This document shows positions 18,729 through 27,075 of a stretch of DNA of 64,000 nt, in pieces. The translations under genes and the position numbers were made by a program. The first letter of the stretch is position 1, and the number at the start of each line of letters is the position of its first letter. The notes beneath the pieces were generated by a model that was not told the origin of the DNA, ran no database searches, and saw only the letters and a list, made by a program, of their open reading frames with translations. The DNA comes from MWBF01 sp040772005 (GTDB taxonomy: Bacteria > Chloroflexota > Anaerolineae > CG2-30-64-16), in NCBI GenBank assembly GCA_040772005.1, contig JAXGYZ010000013.1, positions 62,001-126,000 on the forward strand, given 5' to 3'.

Positions 18729-19184
18729 ATGATGACACAACGGTTCAAAGCAACGGTCCTCCGGGACGGGAGCCGCCACTTCATCCCGGTCCCATTCGAT
18801 CCGGACGAGGCGTGGGGCGAGAAGCCGCGGCACCATGTCAGGGGTTCGGTCGGCGGGCATGCAGTGCGCGGGCCGCTGGGCAGCGAGGGGAACGGGCACG
18901 TTCTCGCACTGGGCCCGGCGTGGCTCAGGGACACGGGGTTGGAGGCCGGCGCGGAGGTCGAGGTGATCCTGGGGCCGGAAGGGCCGCAGGCTGATGCGCT
19001 GGCAGGAGATATCGTTGCTGCGCTTGATGCCGAGCCTGAGGCCAGGTCTTTTTTTGCGGGGCTGGCGACTTTCTATCGGAAAGGGTATCTCAGGTGGATC
19101 GAGGGGGCGCGGCGACCTGAGGTGCGCAGCGCACGGATCGCGGAGATGGTGGAACTGTTGAAAGCGGGGAAGAAGCAACGTTGA
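18729..19184 (+). CDS. DUF1905/YdeI-like small protein
   Basis: A 151-residue protein with an N-terminal DUF1905 beta-barrel-like part (RFKATVLRDGSRHFIPVPFD, RGSVGGHAVRGPLG) and a C-terminal YdeI/OmpD-associated helical part (SFFAGLATFYRKGYLRWIEGA, then RIAEMVELLKAGKKQR). Proteins of this class are called bacteriocin-protection or stress-linked; function is not proven. GAGGAG precedes ATGATG. It is divergent from ppk. Confidence 0.8.
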   Translation: MMTQRFKATVLRDGSRHFIPVPFDPDEAWGEKPRHHVRGSVGGHAVRGPLGSEGNGHVLALGPAWLRDTGLEAGAEVEVILGPEGPQADALAGDIVAALDAEPEARSFFAGLATFYRKGYLRWIEGARRPEVRSARIAEMVELLKAGKKQR

Positions 19185-19219
19185 GGGAGGCCGGCAACCT
19201 TCGACCACGCAGCGGCAAA

Positions 19220-19257
19220 GCCACTGCTCCGCCCAGGTTGCGGCGGAGCACAGTGGC
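19220..19257. repeat. Hairpin downstream of DUF1905 gene
   Basis: GCCACTG-CTCCGCC pairs with GGCGGAG-CAGTGGC (19242-19257) with a 2-nt bulge and an 8-nt loop. The rest of the 200-bp spacer shows nothing else I can name. Confidence 0.6.
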
Positions 19258-19384
19258 GGGCCCCGGTGAAACAAATCGGGACGGCCCAGCGTTATGACGG
19301 AAGGGCCAGTGCAAGGGATTGCAGTGGTTCGCTTGGGCGGCTGCTGCACCCATCGTAGTGAATGGAAAACCGGGAGACAAGGGG

Positions 19385-20371
19385 ATGGAGAACATGAAGC
19401 AGACGAGAGAGAAGATGACTGTTGCAGGGTTCGGCATGCGGGCATTGTATGTGGGGCTGCTGCTCGCGATGCTGTTCAACGTGCTGCCGATGGCAGGGGT
19501 TTCGGCGCAGCAGGCTGCTGCGGGGACGCTGCCGGGTGCCAGTATTAAGGTGCAGGAACAGGCCGGCACGATCGTTTACACGGTGCGGGCAGGCGACACC
19601 CTGGCATCGATCGCGCGGCGGTATAACACGACGGTCGCGGTGTTGGCGCAGCTCAACGGCATCGCCAACCCTAATCGTATCTACATCGGCCAGCGGCTGC
19701 GCGTGCCGGCCCGGGGAAGCGGCACGCCGACCAACCCGGTGCGCATCACCTTCCCGCGCGGCGGGGTCAGCGCCACTGTCAGAGGCACCGTCACTTTCCC
19801 CAACCGGTCCTGCTATCTGGTGGCAGCGCAGGCCGGCCAGCACATGACCGTCACAGTCGCCTCGGCAGGCCAGGCGGCCAACTTCCTTATCACATCTGTG
19901 CGCAACAACACGCCGCTCAAGCGCCTGGAGAACGAAGACCGCATCTGGACTGTGACGCTGCCCGTGACCGGCGACTACCTGATCTGCGTCGCGACGGCTG
20001 CGGGCACGGTTCCCTATGATCTGACCGTCTCTATTCCGCCGCGACGGAGCGACGCGGCGCCCATCCGCATCCAGTTTGCACCTGGCGGCACATCGGCCTC
20101 GGTGCGGGGCAGCGTGACGGGCGTGGAGCGGCAGTGCTACATTCTGCGTGCGAGGGCGGGGCAGGTCATGACCGTCACGGTGGGATCATCAGGCAATGCG
20201 GCGAGCTTCTCTGCGGTCGGTGCGGACGGGATCCCGCTGAAGCGCATGGAGGTGGGCGGGTCTTTCGCCATGCTGCCGTTGCACGCGACACAGGATTACA
20301 CCGTCTGTGTCGGTATTCCGGCGGGCACTCCCGTGACGGTCTACTATGACATGACTGTCGGCGTGAAGTAG
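19385..20371 (+). CDS. Secreted LysM protein with two PPC-like repeats
   Basis: A 328-residue exported protein. A hydrophobic signal (ALYVGLLLAMLFNVLPMAGVSA) ends near residue 45. One LysM domain follows (VYTVRAGDTLASIARRY ... IYIGQRLRVPA, about 60-105), binding peptidoglycan-type GlcNAc polymers. Two related units of about 110 residues begin VRITFPRGGVSATVRGTV and IRIQFAPGGTSASVRGSV and end YDLTVS and YDMTVG, resembling bacterial pre-peptidase C-terminal beta folds; the repeat is internal duplication. Start 19385 has GGGAG 8 bp upstream; 19394 is an alternative. Confidence 0.8.
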   Translation: MENMKQTREKMTVAGFGMRALYVGLLLAMLFNVLPMAGVSAQQAAAGTLPGASIKVQEQAGTIVYTVRAGDTLASIARRYNTTVAVLAQLNGIANPNRIYIGQRLRVPARGSGTPTNPVRITFPRGGVSATVRGTVTFPNRSCYLVAAQAGQHMTVTVASAGQAANFLITSVRNNTPLKRLENEDRIWTVTLPVTGDYLICVATAAGTVPYDLTVSIPPRRSDAAPIRIQFAPGGTSASVRGSVTGVERQCYILRARAGQVMTVTVGSSGNAASFSAVGADGIPLKRMEVGGSFAMLPLHATQDYTVCVGIPAGTPVTVYYDMTVGVK

Positions 20372-20392
20372 CGCAGGAGCGCACAGAGGCGC

Positions 20393-20561
20393 GGGTGCGT
20401 TTCACGTTGGGGGCGCGGCCATCGCGGATAAACGAATGCGCTGGCGCGCCACGAATACGCGAATCGTGTGCGCCGCGGCGGGATATTCGTGTATCCGTGC
20501 CCAGCGCCGCAGCGCCATTCGCGTATGCGCGATGGCCGCGCCCCCAACGTGAAACGCACCC
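20393..20561 (+). repeat. R7 palindromic element, copy 1
   Basis: A 169-bp element with perfect 33-bp terminal arms (20393-20425 and 20529-20561) and internal ATTCG/CGAAT words. About 138 bp are repeated, inverted, at 32551-32723 with one substitution. There is no ORF of note inside. Confidence 0.9.
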
Positions 20562-20586
20562 CAGAGGCTCCGCTTCGGGGCTTGAG

Positions 20587-20626
20587 ACAGGCGTGTACCG
20601 GCTCTATCGGGGCTGTACACGCCTGT
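20587..20626. repeat. 12-bp perfect hairpin followed by T4
   Basis: ACAGGCGTGTAC (20587-20598) and complement (20615-20626), followed by a short T-run. Possibly a weak terminator after the LysM gene and R7. Confidence 0.5.
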
Positions 20627-20745
20627 TTTGGCCTGGGGAATGTGGCTATTTGTAAGCTGACACGCAGAACACACATGGCAGTTGGCAGCATGCTAAGCGT
20701 ACATACCAAGTCGGTGTGTCTGGACACCACAAAGGAGCGATGAAC

Positions 20746-20904
20746 ATGGATTTCGAAGGATATTGTGTTAAGTGCCGCACCAAGCGGCAAATCAAGGGCG
20801 GCGATGTCAAGGAAACCCCGAATGGCCGCAAGATGGTGCAGGGCGTTTGCCCGGAGTGCAAGACGAAGGTCACCCGGTTCCTCTCCGCGAAGGAATCGAA
20901 GTAG
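20746..20904 (+). CDS. DUF5679 zinc-ribbon protein
   Basis: A 52-residue protein, MDFEGYCVKCRTKRQI ... VCPECKTKV: two C-x-x-C knuckles for one zinc ion. The family (DUF5679) is common in Chloroflexota and actinobacteria; function unknown. ATG at 20746 has AGGAG at ideal spacing; an ATG at 20740 is too close. Confidence 0.85.
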   Translation: MDFEGYCVKCRTKRQIKGGDVKETPNGRKMVQGVCPECKTKVTRFLSAKESK

Positions 20905-20919
20905 GCTTTCAAGGAGTAT

Positions 20920-20988
20920 GAAGGGCCGTCCAGGCTGCTACGTACCTGCAACCGGCAAGTGCGTAAACCGTCCTGAGGACGGCCCTTC
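20920..20988. repeat. Long hairpin after DUF5679 gene
   Basis: GAAGGGCCGTCC (20920-20931) and complement (20977-20988) enclose a 45-nt loop. It could be a 3' end structure. Confidence 0.55.
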
Positions 20989-21070
20989 GCGCGCCTGCTA
21001 ACCGAAAAAGCTTGCGGCCAAGCCTGAGCTGTGCTAGACTTGAATTGCAAGTCAAGGGGGAACCCCGAGC

Positions 21071-21298
21071 ATGTTACAGTCTATTGAAGGCATCACGGAC
21101 AAGCATGGGCGGCTTCGCATTCCGAAGGCCGTGAGATTGCCCCGATTTCGCCGCGTCATCATCACGATCCTCGATGAGGAGCCCACTGAGTCCGGTTTGA
21201 ACGCAACCTTGTTGAGCGAGGCGGCATTGGCGCGCGATTGGGATCGTCCCGAGGAGGACGCAGCGTGGTCACACCTGGACCAGCTTCCATCGTTGTAA
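21071..21298 (+). CDS. Antitoxin-like protein of MazF-type pair
   Basis: A 75-residue protein. ITDKHGRLRIPKAVRLPRFRRVIITILDE resembles an AbrB/MazE or DUF2281-like N-terminal strand unit; the acidic C-terminus DWDRPEEDAAWSHLDQLPSL is typical of antitoxin tails that wrap a toxin. It overlaps the toxin frame by 34 bp. A G-rich site precedes the ATG. Function is inferred from the partner. Confidence 0.75.
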   Translation: MLQSIEGITDKHGRLRIPKAVRLPRFRRVIITILDEEPTESGLNATLLSEAALARDWDRPEEDAAWSHLDQLPSL

Positions 21299-21624
21299 TA
21301 CCATTTCCGTTCTCCGATCTATCTGGGAACAAGCTGCGACCCGCTGTCGTGCTTGCCAGTGCCGGTCAAAGCGACTGGCTATTATGTCAGATTACGAGCA
21401 ACCCCTACAGTGACCCTCTTGCCATCAAACTCACGAGCGAAGCAATGCAGTCAGGCAAGCTGCATGCCACCAGCTTCGCCCGCCCCTTGAAGGTTTTCAC
21501 TGCGAATGAAAGTCTGATGGTCAAGCGGGTGGCAATCCTCAACGATGCAAGTTTCCACTCCATCCTGACCGTACTGATTGACACGCTTGCAGGAGGAGTG
21601 GCCCATGATTCGGACTGTTCCTGA
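21265..21624 (+). CDS. MazF/PemK-type toxin
   Basis: A 119-residue protein. IVVIPFPFSDLSGNKLRPAVVLA is the PemK/MazF N-terminus with the conserved Arg; later LLCQIT and SFARPLKVFTANESLM fit the fold. The family are sequence-specific RNases. I chose GTG at 21265 because GAGGAGG lies 7 bp upstream inside the antitoxin gene; the ATG at 21238 lacks a site and adds residues before the fold. Its stop lies 20 bp inside the next gene. Confidence 0.85.
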   Translation: MVTPGPASIVVIPFPFSDLSGNKLRPAVVLASAGQSDWLLCQITSNPYSDPLAIKLTSEAMQSGKLHATSFARPLKVFTANESLMVKRVAILNDASFHSILTVLIDTLAGGVAHDSDCS

Positions 21625-23362
21625 GACCACCGGCGAAGGCATTGAGCTATACATCCGCACCTACTACTCCCTGTTGCGCAGTTCCGGCGACATCCGCATC
21701 CGGTCGCTCGAAGAGACCCATGAGGGCATGGGCTCCAGCCTCCATCTGAAGGCGGAGTCGGCGGAGTTCGACGCGGGCGCGTTCATCTATGCGGCGATGC
21801 GGCTGCCGCGGGTGATGAACGAAGTCAGGCGGGTGGTGATGGGGCAATCGGAAGAGGTCTTCATGCGGGGCGGGCTGCGCGACCTGGGGCAGTGGCAGCG
21901 CGTGGACGCCCCGGCCCGGCGGAGACGCATGTTGTTCGACGGTGAGGAGACGCTGGCCGCGTTCGTCTCCAGCGTGTCGGACATCGATGACCTGATTCCC
22001 TGTCTGACGGCCTACCAGATCGAGTGGAACAAGCTGCATCGACGGCTGGCGGCAACGCAGCTCGGCCATGATCTGGCCGTGGGTAAGGTCACAGCGAGCA
22101 GGGCACGCGATGCGCTGCGCGACGCGCTCGGCATCGAGGCCGAGGATCTCGAGCGGCTGCAAATGGTCTGGGCTGCAAGCTGGGACGACAAAATCCGGGC
22201 GATCGCCTCCCGGCCCCTCGATATCCGGCTCAATTCCCTCGCGAGCGGATTCAATGATTACCGCAAGGCCGTTGAGAACTGGTGGGATGACCTGGTGCGC
22301 GCGGCGGACGAGACGTACGTCGAATTCCGGCCCACATACTTTGTTTCCAGCAATCCGCACAGCCTGCCGAACCTGCTCTCGGGCCAGGCGCTAAAGCATC
22401 AGGAGGAAATCCTCGCCTTCGTGCAGGATGTGAACCCGGAGAACCTGCTGGAGGAATGGGCCGCGCTGAGCGCAGGCCGGACCAGTTCGGCCGCGACAGC
22501 CGATGACCTGGCTGCGGCGGGCGTGAAGGCGAACTTCTTCTATTATGCGCAGCGCGCGTACCTGCGCAACCGTGATGATTTGCAGCGCGAGTGGGTCCAG
22601 GCGGAGCGTGCAGCCGGCATCCATCGCTTCGACGAACCTCACGCGCTGGACATCGGGGCGCAGGTCATCGAGCTGCGCGAGCTGGATCCGGCCCGGCTCG
22701 ACCCCCGGCTGGCGGTTCCGGGGCTGGAACTGCTGCGCAAGAGCAAGGCGCTGATCGTCAACGTGGACTACCCGCTCGGCTTTGCAGCCTATCATCTTTT
22801 GTCGCAGGTCGCGACGAGCACGACCGACCTGGCCGGCGTGTATGTGATGGGCAAGGCCGCATCGCTCAACGGCCGGGTGGGCGATGTGATGATCCCCAAC
22901 GTTGTCTATGACGAGCACTCGCGCAACACATTCCTGTTCAAGAATACGTTCCTCTCGCAGCATGTCGCGCCTTATCTGCGCTACGGCACGGTGTTCGATA
23001 ACCAGAAGGCCGTGACAGTGCGCGGGACATTCCTGCAGAACAGGGAGTTCATGAGCGTGTTCTACCGGGAGGGGTACACCGATTTGGAGATGGAAGCGGG
23101 GCCTTACCTGAGCGCCATCTATGAGGATATCTATCCGCAGCGCTACCCGGTCAACGAGATCGTCAACCTGTTCATCAACGCGCCGTATGACATCGGCGTG
23201 CTGCACTACGCGTCGGATACGCCGTACAGCCGTCGGCAGAGCCTGCTGAGCAAGAGCCTGAGCTATTTCGGGATGGATGCGACGTATGCGTGCAGCGTGG
23301 CGATTGCGCGGCGGATTCTGGAGACGGAGATTCAGCGGGTGCGCGCGGCTGAAGATTCGTAG
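21605..23362 (+). CDS. Large nucleoside-phosphorylase-like protein (DUF6909-like), overlapping the toxin gene
   Basis: A 585-residue protein. The first about 370 residues are helical with no motif I know. The last 200 resemble purine/uridine phosphorylases: GVYVMGKAASLNGRVGDVMIP, DEHSRNTFLFKN, GTVFDNQKAVTVRGTFLQN and DLEMEAGPYLSA (the M-E-A/G purine-binding region). It may cleave or sense a nucleoside. ATG at 21605 has GGAGGAG upstream and overlaps the toxin stop by 20 bp, so the three genes form one operon. The stop TAG lies in repeat R4. Family name is from memory. Confidence 0.65.
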   Translation: MIRTVPETTGEGIELYIRTYYSLLRSSGDIRIRSLEETHEGMGSSLHLKAESAEFDAGAFIYAAMRLPRVMNEVRRVVMGQSEEVFMRGGLRDLGQWQRVDAPARRRRMLFDGEETLAAFVSSVSDIDDLIPCLTAYQIEWNKLHRRLAATQLGHDLAVGKVTASRARDALRDALGIEAEDLERLQMVWAASWDDKIRAIASRPLDIRLNSLASGFNDYRKAVENWWDDLVRAADETYVEFRPTYFVSSNPHSLPNLLSGQALKHQEEILAFVQDVNPENLLEEWAALSAGRTSSAATADDLAAAGVKANFFYYAQRAYLRNRDDLQREWVQAERAAGIHRFDEPHALDIGAQVIELRELDPARLDPRLAVPGLELLRKSKALIVNVDYPLGFAAYHLLSQVATSTTDLAGVYVMGKAASLNGRVGDVMIPNVVYDEHSRNTFLFKNTFLSQHVAPYLRYGTVFDNQKAVTVRGTFLQNREFMSVFYREGYTDLEMEAGPYLSAIYEDIYPQRYPVNEIVNLFINAPYDIGVLHYASDTPYSRRQSLLSKSLSYFGMDATYACSVAIARRILETEIQRVRAAEDS

Positions 23363-23388
23363 AGACGTGCCGCCGGCACGTCTCTACG
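23358..23388. repeat. Family R4 hairpin (TAGAGACG), copy 1
   Basis: 14-bp perfect arms CGTAGAGACGTGCC (23358-23371) and complement (23375-23388). The TAG in the left arm is the stop of the preceding gene. R4-type ends also occur at 26933 and 57303. Confidence 0.85.
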
Positions 23389-23398
23389 AGCCGGCTTC

Positions 23399-24232
23399 CT
23401 ATTCGCTGACTTTCTCTACCATCTCGAAGCCGGTGAGCTCGATGTGCTCCACGCCGCCTTCATCGACCCAGGTGCCGCACTTCATCCCCTTCGGGCTGGC
23501 GTCCAGCTCGACCGGCGTGCCGTCCATCTTGAGCGCGGGGTGATACCACATGCCGACCTGCTGCGCGTCACCCTCAATGTAATGGCCGATGAGCGAGCGG
23601 CGGAAGCGGTCGGTCGTGCGGTTGGGCAGTGAGCCGTGGACCACTGACCCGTTGAAGAAGAGCACGTCGCCCGGCTCCATGACCGCGGCCTCGACGGGCG
23701 TGCCTTCCGGAATCGGCACGGTCACATCGGTGAAGCTCTCCTGGGTGTTGGCCTTGACCGTGCAGAGCAGCGGCCAGTTGTGGCTGCCCGGCACGAGCTG
23801 GAGGCAGCCGTTATCCTCGTCGCACCGGTCCACCGCCATCCACGCAGCGATGCAGGTCCCCGGCTGGACGCGCAGGTAGTAGTTGTCCTGGTGGAGCGCC
23901 TGGCCGCGCGCGCCCGCGGGCTTGAAATAGAACATCGTTTGCACGGCATAGGGTTCCCTGCCGACGAGGTCCACCATCGCGTCACGGATGCGCTTGTCGA
24001 GCATCCAGTCCAGGCTGGCCTGATCCCAGCGGTGCATGTGGATCATGCGCGGGTACTTGAGCAGAGGATCACCCGGCTTCGGCTCGGCAACGGTCCGGCT
24101 GGCCTGTGCGCCCTGCGCATTAAGATCCATGAAATGCTCGCGATAGAAAGCCACCTCCTCGGGCGAGAACAGGCCGCGCACGATGAGATAACCCTTTTCC
24201 TGCCAGGTTCGTTTCTGTTCTACGGTCAGCAC
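23399..24232 (-). CDS. Phytanoyl-CoA dioxygenase (PhyH) family protein
   Basis: A 277-residue Fe(II)/2-oxoglutarate oxygenase. LHQDNYYLRVQPG gives the H-x-D pair and VVHGSLPNRTTDRFRRS the distal His and 2-oxoglutarate Arg. Substrate is unknown; bacterial members act on many small molecules. The start is GTG at 24232 with GGAGG 6 bp upstream. A 20-bp palindrome lies 26-45 bp upstream. Confidence 0.9.
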   Translation of the reverse strand: MLTVEQKRTWQEKGYLIVRGLFSPEEVAFYREHFMDLNAQGAQASRTVAEPKPGDPLLKYPRMIHMHRWDQASLDWMLDKRIRDAMVDLVGREPYAVQTMFYFKPAGARGQALHQDNYYLRVQPGTCIAAWMAVDRCDEDNGCLQLVPGSHNWPLLCTVKANTQESFTDVTVPIPEGTPVEAAVMEPGDVLFFNGSVVHGSLPNRTTDRFRRSLIGHYIEGDAQQVGMWYHPALKMDGTPVELDASPKGMKCGTWVDEGGVEHIELTGFEMVEKVSE

Positions 24233-24257
24233 AATGCTCCTCCCCTTTGGTGTATTT

Positions 24258-24277
24258 GTATGGTACGATTACCATAC
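24258..24277. promoter_or_regulatory. 20-bp palindrome, putative operator of PhyH gene
   Basis: GTATGGTA-CGAT-TACCATAC: perfect 8-bp arms with loop 4, just upstream of the PhyH ribosome site. Size and symmetry fit a dimeric repressor (LacI or GntR type), which is not encoded beside it. Confidence 0.5.
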
Positions 24278-24331
24278 TCCTTGCGCGCAGAGTTTCTGCA
24301 TGCTGGGTTACAAGTGGACGGCGGACGAATG

Positions 24332-24435
24332 AATAGCACGCTGATGACGCTGATCGGACTGATCTATATGATAGATGAAGTTGTCGGCGAATTTCCAGAG
24401 TAATCAGTTCAATCAGCGTTTATCAGCGTGCTATT
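24332..24435. repeat. Family R6 palindrome
   Basis: 14-bp perfect ends (24332-24345 and 24422-24435) with internal ACGCTGAT..GGACTGAT and ATCAGTTCAATCAGCGT words. The right end supplies the TAG (24431-24433) of adenosine deaminase. Confidence 0.8.
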
Positions 24436-25438
24436 CGGCGGTTGTGACTTCGGCATAACCGACCAGCAGGCGCCTGGCAAGCCGGTCGCGGTCGATATCG
24501 GAGAGGAAGGCGGCGCGGGCCGCGTTGAGGTTGGCCTGGCGAAAATCGACGGCGGTCCAGCCGAAGGTCGCGGCCAGCCGCTCGTATTCCTGCGTGAGCG
24601 TGATATCCGAGATGGTGCGGGTGTCGGTGTTGATACCGAGCGACACGCCGGCCCGGTAGAGCCGGTCCACCGGGTGGCCGGCATAGTCGGGCGCGATCCC
24701 GATCTGCACGTTGCAACTGGGGCACACCTCCAGATGGATGCCCGCCTCGCGCAGATGAGCGACGAGCGCGGGGTCCTCGATGCTGCGCACGCCGTGGCCG
24801 AAGCGAGCGGGCCGAAAGTGGCGGATCAGTTCCCACATGCTCTCCGGGCCGCGCGCCTCGCCGCCGTGCACGGTGTAGGGAATGCCCTCGCGGGCCGCGA
24901 ACTCGAACGCGGCCAGGTGCGCGGCCAGCGGATAGCCCGCCTCGTCGCCCGCGATATCGAAGGCCGCGACGTGCGTATCGCGGAAGGCCGCGGCCAGCCG
25001 CACGGTCTCCAGGCTCTCCGCCTCGGTGAAATGGCGCAGCGTGCAGAGGATCACCCGGGCGCCGATGCCGGTTGCGGTGCTGTTGCGTGCGACCGCACCC
25101 GCGACAGCGGCCACGACCTGCTGGGTACTGAGACCGCGCCGGGTGTGCAGCAGCGGCGCAAAGCGAATCTCCGCATAGATGACGTTGTCCGCGGCCAACT
25201 GGGCGAACAAGTCCGCCACCGCGAGACGCAGCGCCTCCTCCGTTTGCAACAGCGCGACATGGTTCGGCGGCGTGCGCAGATACTCGGCCAGGTCACGGCA
25301 CTTGGGCGGCGCGACGAAATCCTGGCGGAAGCGTTCGGGCGTCACGCTCGGATCGAGCCGCCGGATCAGGTCATAGCTGAGACAACAGTCGAGGTGCAGG
25401 TGCAGCTCGACCTTCGGGAGCAGGCGCAGATCGGTCAT
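24431..25438 (-). CDS. add: Adenosine deaminase family protein
   Basis: A 335-residue metal-dependent deaminase. KVELHLHLD (zinc H-x-H), TVHGGEARG, FGHGVRSIEDP, CPSCNVQIG and INTDTRTIS mark the family. In place of the usual T-D-D the motif is T-D-T, a variant I recall in some bacterial homologues. Converts adenosine to inosine. ATG at 25438. It lies upstream of PhyH on the same strand with an R6 repeat between, so co-transcription is uncertain. Confidence 0.9.
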   Translation of the reverse strand: MTDLRLLPKVELHLHLDCCLSYDLIRRLDPSVTPERFRQDFVAPPKCRDLAEYLRTPPNHVALLQTEEALRLAVADLFAQLAADNVIYAEIRFAPLLHTRRGLSTQQVVAAVAGAVARNSTATGIGARVILCTLRHFTEAESLETVRLAAAFRDTHVAAFDIAGDEAGYPLAAHLAAFEFAAREGIPYTVHGGEARGPESMWELIRHFRPARFGHGVRSIEDPALVAHLREAGIHLEVCPSCNVQIGIAPDYAGHPVDRLYRAGVSLGINTDTRTISDITLTQEYERLAATFGWTAVDFRQANLNAARAAFLSDIDRDRLARRLLVGYAEVTTAE

Positions 25439-25561
25439 TGGGTTACCTCCGGAGACATCATTCTAACTGGTGACGCGGCGTGTGCAAACTGCACGCGCAT
25501 CATAGACAGCGGTGTGTGCCGGGCGCATACTGGCACCATCCATCTCTCCCAAGGAGGCGTC

Positions 25562-26935
25562 ATGCGCGACCCGCTCGACCGGCCCAACATCATCCTTATC
25601 AACTGCGACGACCTGGGTTACGGCGACCTCGGCTGCTACGGCTCGGAGGTCAACCGGACACCCTATCTGGACCGCATGGCGGCCGAAGGGCTGCGCTGCA
25701 CCGACTTTTACATGGCGTCCTCTCTCTGCTCGCCGTCGCGCGGGGCCATGCTCACCGGCTGTTATCCGCGGCGCATCGGGTTCGACAGGTTCGAGGGGCA
25801 GCACGTCCTCTTCCCGGGTCAGGGCGTCGGGCTGCACCCGAACGAGGTCACCATTGCGGACCTGCTGCGGGGTCAGGGCTATGCCACGTACATGGTCGGC
25901 AAGTGGCACTGCGGCGACCAGCCGGAGTTCCTGCCCACGCGCCACGGGTTCGACGGCTACTATGGCCTGCCCTACAGCAACGACATGGGCATCCAGGCCA
26001 GCAACCTCTTCCGGCCCATGCCGCCCCTGCCGCTCCTGCGCAACGAGGAGGTTATCGAGGAGCAGCCCGACCAGGCCTCGTTGACCTCGCGCTATGTCGA
26101 AGAGAGCGTGCGCTTTATCCGCGCGCACCGCGACACGCCATTCTTCCTCTACCTCGCGCATATGCACGTCCATCTGCCGCACTATCCGCCGTGGCGCTTC
26201 CTCAAGACCGCCATCAACGGGCCGTACGGCGCGGCGGTCGAGTGCATCGACTGGAGCACCGGCGTGCTGCTGCATGAGCTGCGGCGGCTGGGGTTGGACA
26301 GGAACACGCTCGTCGTCTTCACCTCGGATAATGGCTCGCGCGGGGATCGTGGGGGCAGCAACGCGCCGCTGCGCGGGGGCAAGTTCACCACGTGGGAGGG
26401 CGGGCTGCGCGTGCCGTGCATCCTGTGGTGGCCCGGCGTCGTGCCTGCGGGGAGCACAACCGCGGAGATCGTCACCTCGCTCGACTTCCTGCCCACCTTC
26501 GCCGCGCTGGCCGGCACGGCTGCGCCAACCGACCGGATCATCGACGGGCTGGACATGAGGGGGCTCCTCCGAACGCCGGCCGGCAGCGGGCCGCGCGAGA
26601 CCTTCTTCTACTACATGGGCGATCGCCTGCACGCGGTCCGTCGCGGGCCGTGGAAGCTCCATGTCTGGCGGGACAACGGCGCGGTCAGGGAGCTGTACAA
26701 CCTGGTGGATGACCGGGCCGAGACGCGCGATGTGGCCGCCGAACTGCCTGACGTGGTCGCCGCGCTGGAGGCCCTGGCGGACGCCATGCGCGCGGATATC
26801 GGGGATGGGGCGACCGGCGCGGCCGGGCTGAACCGTCGGCCTATCGGGCAGGTAGCGCATCCGCAGACCCTTACGCAATATGACCCCGATTACCCGTACA
26901 TGGCCGCGATGTATGATCTACCGGACAGAGGGTAG
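25562..26935 (+). CDS. Arylsulfatase A-like sulfatase, Cys-type
   Basis: A 457-residue sulfatase. PNIILINCDDLGYGDLGCYG (double Asp metal site), SSLCSPSRGAMLTG (formylglycine motif, Cys), GKWHCGD, and FTSDNGSRGD with a typical LRGGKFTTWEGGLRVP stretch. This is closest in style to arylsulfatase A/N-acetylgalactosamine-6-sulfatase types. ATG at 25562 has AAGGAGG 4 bp upstream. Divergent from adenosine deaminase. The stop TAG begins repeat R4. Confidence 0.92.
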   Translation: MRDPLDRPNIILINCDDLGYGDLGCYGSEVNRTPYLDRMAAEGLRCTDFYMASSLCSPSRGAMLTGCYPRRIGFDRFEGQHVLFPGQGVGLHPNEVTIADLLRGQGYATYMVGKWHCGDQPEFLPTRHGFDGYYGLPYSNDMGIQASNLFRPMPPLPLLRNEEVIEEQPDQASLTSRYVEESVRFIRAHRDTPFFLYLAHMHVHLPHYPPWRFLKTAINGPYGAAVECIDWSTGVLLHELRRLGLDRNTLVVFTSDNGSRGDRGGSNAPLRGGKFTTWEGGLRVPCILWWPGVVPAGSTTAEIVTSLDFLPTFAALAGTAAPTDRIIDGLDMRGLLRTPAGSGPRETFFYYMGDRLHAVRRGPWKLHVWRDNGAVRELYNLVDDRAETRDVAAELPDVVAALEALADAMRADIGDGATGAAGLNRRPIGQVAHPQTLTQYDPDYPYMAAMYDLPDRG

Positions 26936-27030
26936 AGACGCCCGGCGACTGAAGTCACGGCTACAGGTAGCGAACTCTGCCCGCGCAGACTGACACGGGG
27001 CAGCCGGCGAAGGCCGGCTTTGTAACGGTG
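26933..27030. repeat. R4/R5 composite repeat after sulfatase
   Basis: It starts with the stop TAG as TAGAGACG (R4), followed by GCGACTGAAGTCACGGCTAC, a diverged form of R5 (see 54222). GCCGGC-GAAG-GCCGGC at 27003 is a short stem. There is no gene in this spacer. Confidence 0.55.
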
Positions 27031-27075
27031 GCAGCGGTTTCGAACCACCCGGCCAGTTTCTCGAGGAGAACAACG

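Noticed and set aside
20393..20561. Insertion sequence
   Set aside because: No transposase frame and only 169 bp; treated as a non-autonomous repeat.
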